A program made the translations under genes and the position numbers. From Thermoplasmata archaeon (GTDB lineage Archaea > Thermoplasmatota > Thermoplasmata > Lutacidiplasmatales > UBA184): DNA of 7,875 bases. The DNA lies in the NCBI GenBank assembly GCA_030039995.1, contig JASHUL010000097.1:1-7875 (forward strand), read 5' to 3'. This document shows, one piece after another, positions 5,685 to 7,875 of the stretch (within the stretch, counting starts at the first letter, position 1; the number at the start of each line of letters is the position of its first letter). The notes beneath the pieces are model-generated. The model saw only the letters and a program-made list of their open reading frames with translations. It made no database searches and was not told the origin of the DNA.

Positions 5685-6512
5685 GTGCGGGACGTGACCG
5701 CGGGGGACGCTCCGGAGCCGGAGGCGTCGACGGACCCAAAGAGGGTCCGCGCCGCGAGCCTCCCTTGCGAGAGTTGCGGCCGGACCACCCCGCATCGGAT
5801 CCTCCGCTGGGATCGGGGCGGGGCGGACCCGCTCGTCCGGCTTTCCGGGCTCGCGCGATGCCAGGTCTGTCGCTGGACGCATCCGTTCGTCCAGCGAGCG
5901 CCCGAGACCACGGAGGTCTCCCTGGTGGTCTCCGAGGGAGCGAAATCGGTCGCGTCTCGGGTGGCGGTGCCCCGACATCGGCGGCTCCAGGTCGGGTCGG
6001 GAGTACCCGGCCATCCCGAGTCCCTGCGCATCCGTCGCATCGAGGTTCGGGGTGGCGAGAGCGTGCCGGCCGCGCTCCCGTCCGACGGGTTGACCGTGTG
6101 GGCGACCCGGGAGGGAGAGCGGTCGGTCCCCGTCTCCGTGGTCGACCGCGATCGGACGTATGCGGAGCGATGGGTCGTCGACCCGTCCGAGGAGGTCGAG
6201 GTCGGTCGCACGGTGGTCGTTCACGGAGACCGCGCCGTGGTCGTCGGGCTCCGGGCGCACGGGCGCACGTGGAAGCATCCGGGGGCGAGGTTCGCCGCCG
6301 CGGACGTCCAGCGGCTCTACGTCCGCCGGGAGACGCCGCCCGCGGGCAGCAGGGACTGGAGCCGAGTCCGGCTGAGGCCCAGCTCGCGCGCGAGCTCGAC
6401 CTCGAGCGCCTCCCGGTCTCGCTCGGGGCCGGGGACGAGAAGAGCGCGCACCGTCCCCCGGGCCCGTACCGCCGACGGCGGCGCGCAGGTCCAGAGCGAC
6501 TCCCCTTCGTAG
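5685..6512 (+). CDS. HVO_0476-like zinc-finger protein with an atypical C-terminal extension
   Basis: A 275-codon open frame. An N-terminal zinc ribbon has CESC (28-31) and CQVC (59-62), followed by a beta-rich, charged body of about 150 residues with repeated Val/Arg/Glu strands, ending near QRLYVRR (209-215). This resembles the archaeal HVO_0476 family of small zinc-finger proteins of unknown function, possibly nucleic-acid related. By my recollection those end about here, at roughly 200-215 residues. The remaining 60 residues are Arg/Ser-rich, low in complexity and lie antisense to NFACT, so the true protein may be shorter. An in-frame stop does not come until 6510. Starts available are GTG at 5685 and GTG at 5694; neither has a Shine-Dalgarno, so leaderless translation is possible. 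An in-frame TAA at 5613 excludes anything farther upstream. Presence of the gene is fairly sure, the family assignment moderate, the C-terminal limit doubtful. Confidence 0.8.
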   Translation: MRDVTAGDAPEPEASTDPKRVRAASLPCESCGRTTPHRILRWDRGGADPLVRLSGLARCQVCRWTHPFVQRAPETTEVSLVVSEGAKSVASRVAVPRHRRLQVGSGVPGHPESLRIRRIEVRGGESVPAALPSDGLTVWATREGERSVPVSVVDRDRTYAERWVVDPSEEVEVGRTVVVHGDRAVVVGLRAHGRTWKHPGARFAAADVQRLYVRRETPPAGSRDWSRVRLRPSSRASSTSSASRSRSGPGTRRARTVPRARTADGGAQVQSDSPS

Positions 6513-7875
6513 TCGATCGTGCCGATCGCGACCTCCGTCGGCAGGTCGTGTAGGAAGTGCTTCGTCCCGTGGATCGCCCACGCTCCCCGCGCCACGAACT
6601 CGCCGCTGGCGGCCGATTTGGAGACTTGATCCGGCGTGACCCAGAACGCCGAGGCCGAGGCGAGACCGGCCCGCCACGCCTTCGAGAACGCGACGGCCCA
6701 TTGCCCGGCCTCGCGCAGCGTGGTGTCGCTGAGGACCGGGGCGCCGGGGGGAGGGTGCTTCACGACGACGCTCGCGGCCCCCTGGAGGTCGGCGTGCAGG
6801 TAGACGTCGCCGTCCTTCAAGTTCCGCCGGACCAAGAGGTCGTTCGACGAAGCGTCGCGCCCGGCCAGTACGATCGCACCTTCCGAGCTCACGAACCAGC
6901 GGAACCGTTCGAACCAGTGGAGCTTCCGGCGGCTCGGCTCGGCCGAACGCGAGGGCGCCCGGGCCCTCGGATCCTCCCGGTCCGGTTCGGCGATGCGCCG
7001 CTCCGTGTCGGCGAGCGCCGCGGTCGCTCCGGCCAACTTGGACTGCAGGCGCTTCACTTCCTCGTAGATCTGTTGCGCGGTCTCCCGAGGCGATACGTCG
7101 ACCCGGAGCGGAACCTCCCGGTCGCCGAGCGCGACCCGGATCGTCACCTCTCCCGGGTGCTCCAAGGCCGCCGTACGCCGGGCGGAGTCCGCCTCGGCAT
7201 AGTGGGAATAGATCGCTTCCGCGCCCGCTCGCTCCGAACGGATCGACTCCGTGAGCCCGGCGACCGCTGCGGCCTGCTGGTCGCGCAGCCGGAGCAGACC
7301 CTGACGGCGGCGCTCCGCCTCGGCGATCTCGGGCGACGGAGTCTCCGGTGCCAGGCTGCGGAAGTACTCCTGAGCGGCGTCGGAGAATGTCGATCGTGCC
7401 TCCTCGCGGACCTCGCCGTCGGTCGCCCATCGACGGGAGCGGTACGGCGTCGCGTCGACGACCGTGCTACCCCGTACGTAGACGAATCCTTGCGGTCGAT
7501 CTCCGACCTCCTGGAGGAGTTCCGAGGTGACCCCCGCGAGACGCTCGGCGGCGTGGGCGGCGTCGGTCGCCGCGGGAGCGGAGCCGTCCAGTTCCGCGCG
7601 GACGACCAGCTCCTCCCCGACAGGTCCCCCGAACGAGAGCCGCGCCGCGAGCGTGCTCGCGAGGTCGGTGCGGGAGCGAGCGAGTTCGGCCTCGAGGACG
7701 GCTCGACCCGACGTCCACGGGTCGAGCCGGACCGGCGGGCGGGAATACTCCACGCCGACCCGGACGGTCCGATGGGCCCACCGCCGGCTGTGGGCGGCGG
7801 CCACGATCTTCCCGGAGCGAGCGACAATGAGGTTGCCGGCGCCGAACATCTCGAGCGCGACGAGCGTCGGTTCGG
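6317..7875 (-). CDS. rqcH: Archaeal NFACT/RqcH-like ribosome quality-control protein (5' end outside window)
   Basis: The frame runs in from the window edge as EPTLVALEMFGAGNLIV; the ATG at 7849 is internal because this matches the NFACT-N core strand. 518 residues are visible and about 100 N-terminal ones are missing. In order they are the end of NFACT-N, a helix-hairpin-helix part with LSFGGPVGEELVVRAELD (79-96 of the visible part), a charged linker, a probable coiled coil (about 175-295, with AIYSHY), and the NFACT-R domain with HWFERFRWFVSSEG (319-332), GRDASSNDLLVRR (338-350) and DVYLHADLQGAASVVVKHP (356-374). The end LLPAGGVSRRT fits archaeal NFACT proteins (LPPGG-type ending), so the C-terminus is intact. 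RqcH/NEMF proteins bind the large ribosomal subunit with peptidyl-tRNA and recruit tRNA-Ala to extend stalled chains. The gene converges on the zinc-finger gene, whose frame crosses its last 196 nt. The catalytic Asp-Arg of NFACT-N is outside the window and cannot be checked. Confidence 0.93.
   Translation of the reverse strand, partial: EPTLVALEMFGAGNLIVARSGKIVAAAHSRRWAHRTVRVGVEYSRPPVRLDPWTSGRAVLEAELARSRTDLASTLAARLSFGGPVGEELVVRAELDGSAPAATDAAHAAERLAGVTSELLQEVGDRPQGFVYVRGSTVVDATPYRSRRWATDGEVREEARSTFSDAAQEYFRSLAPETPSPEIAEAERRRQGLLRLRDQQAAAVAGLTESIRSERAGAEAIYSHYAEADSARRTAALEHPGEVTIRVALGDREVPLRVDVSPRETAQQIYEEVKRLQSKLAGATAALADTERRIAEPDREDPRARAPSRSAEPSRRKLHWFERFRWFVSSEGAIVLAGRDASSNDLLVRRNLKDGDVYLHADLQGAASVVVKHPPPGAPVLSDTTLREAGQWAVAFSKAWRAGLASASAFWVTPDQVSKSAASGEFVARGAWAIHGTKHFLHDLPTEVAIGTIDYEGESLWTCAPPSAVRARGTVRALLVPGPERDREALEVELARELGLSRTRLQSLLPAGGVSRRT

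Noticed and set aside
5589..7430. 613-codon minus-strand open frame
   Set aside because: It spans both the zinc-finger gene (antisense) and the NFACT gene (wrong frame), and is dominated by Arg, Gly and Pro. The NFACT motifs lie in another frame.
7847..7849. ATG as the true start of the NFACT protein
   Set aside because: The frame continues upstream to the window edge with a family-like sequence (PTLVALEMFGAGNLIV), so this Met is internal to the NFACT-N domain.

Overview
This is a very G+C-rich, densely coding stretch that looks archaeal. Two genes at the right-hand end point that way: a small zinc-finger protein resembling the HVO_0476 family, which I know from Euryarchaeota and Thermoplasmata, and an archaeal-type NFACT/RqcH protein. 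The Shine-Dalgarno sites (GGAGG), GTG starts and A/T-poor spacers suggest a high-GC Thermoplasmata-like euryarchaeon. The lineage is inference; no rRNA or other phylogenetic marker lies in the window.

Layout. Positions 2-127 (+) hold the last 41 codons of an unrecognised gene. Positions 149-5519 (-) hold five tightly packed genes that read as one operon. In transcription order they are a UDP-glucose 6-dehydrogenase (5519-4122), a GalU-type UTP-glucose-1-phosphate uridylyltransferase (4125-3223), a classical short-chain dehydrogenase/reductase (3233-2448), a zinc-binding sugar C-methyltransferase-like protein (2418-1132) and an ArnA/UXS-like extended SDR (1135-149). Neighbours overlap by 4, 11 and 4 nt, with one 29-nt gap between the SDR and the methyltransferase. 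A 165-nt spacer (5520-5684) with a TTAA core separates the operon from a divergent zinc-finger gene (5685 onward, +). That gene converges on and overlaps a 3' fragment of the NFACT gene (6317-7875, -), whose 5' end lies outside the window.

How the genes fit together. GalU makes UDP-glucose and the dehydrogenase oxidises it to UDP-glucuronate. The last gene has the Ser-Glu and Arg signature expected for oxidative decarboxylation of UDP-glucuronate, giving a UDP-4-keto-pentose or UDP-pentose. The methyltransferase is built like enzymes that C-methylate 4-keto nucleotide sugars next to the ketone, and the SDR could reduce the product. My hypothesis is an operon for a C-methyl-branched UDP-pentose or related sugar, perhaps for S-layer or lipid glycosylation. 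The first two steps rest on strong family signatures; the branched sugar is inference. The zinc-finger and NFACT genes belong to other functions (NFACT: rescue of stalled ribosomes).

I see no CRISPR array, tRNA, rRNA, insertion sequence or long repeat. The most unusual small-scale signals are a 13-nt block reused as the ribosome-binding site of two operon genes, a His-to-Leu change in the methyltransferase active-site motif, and an extra C-terminal tail of the zinc-finger protein that runs antisense through the NFACT gene.
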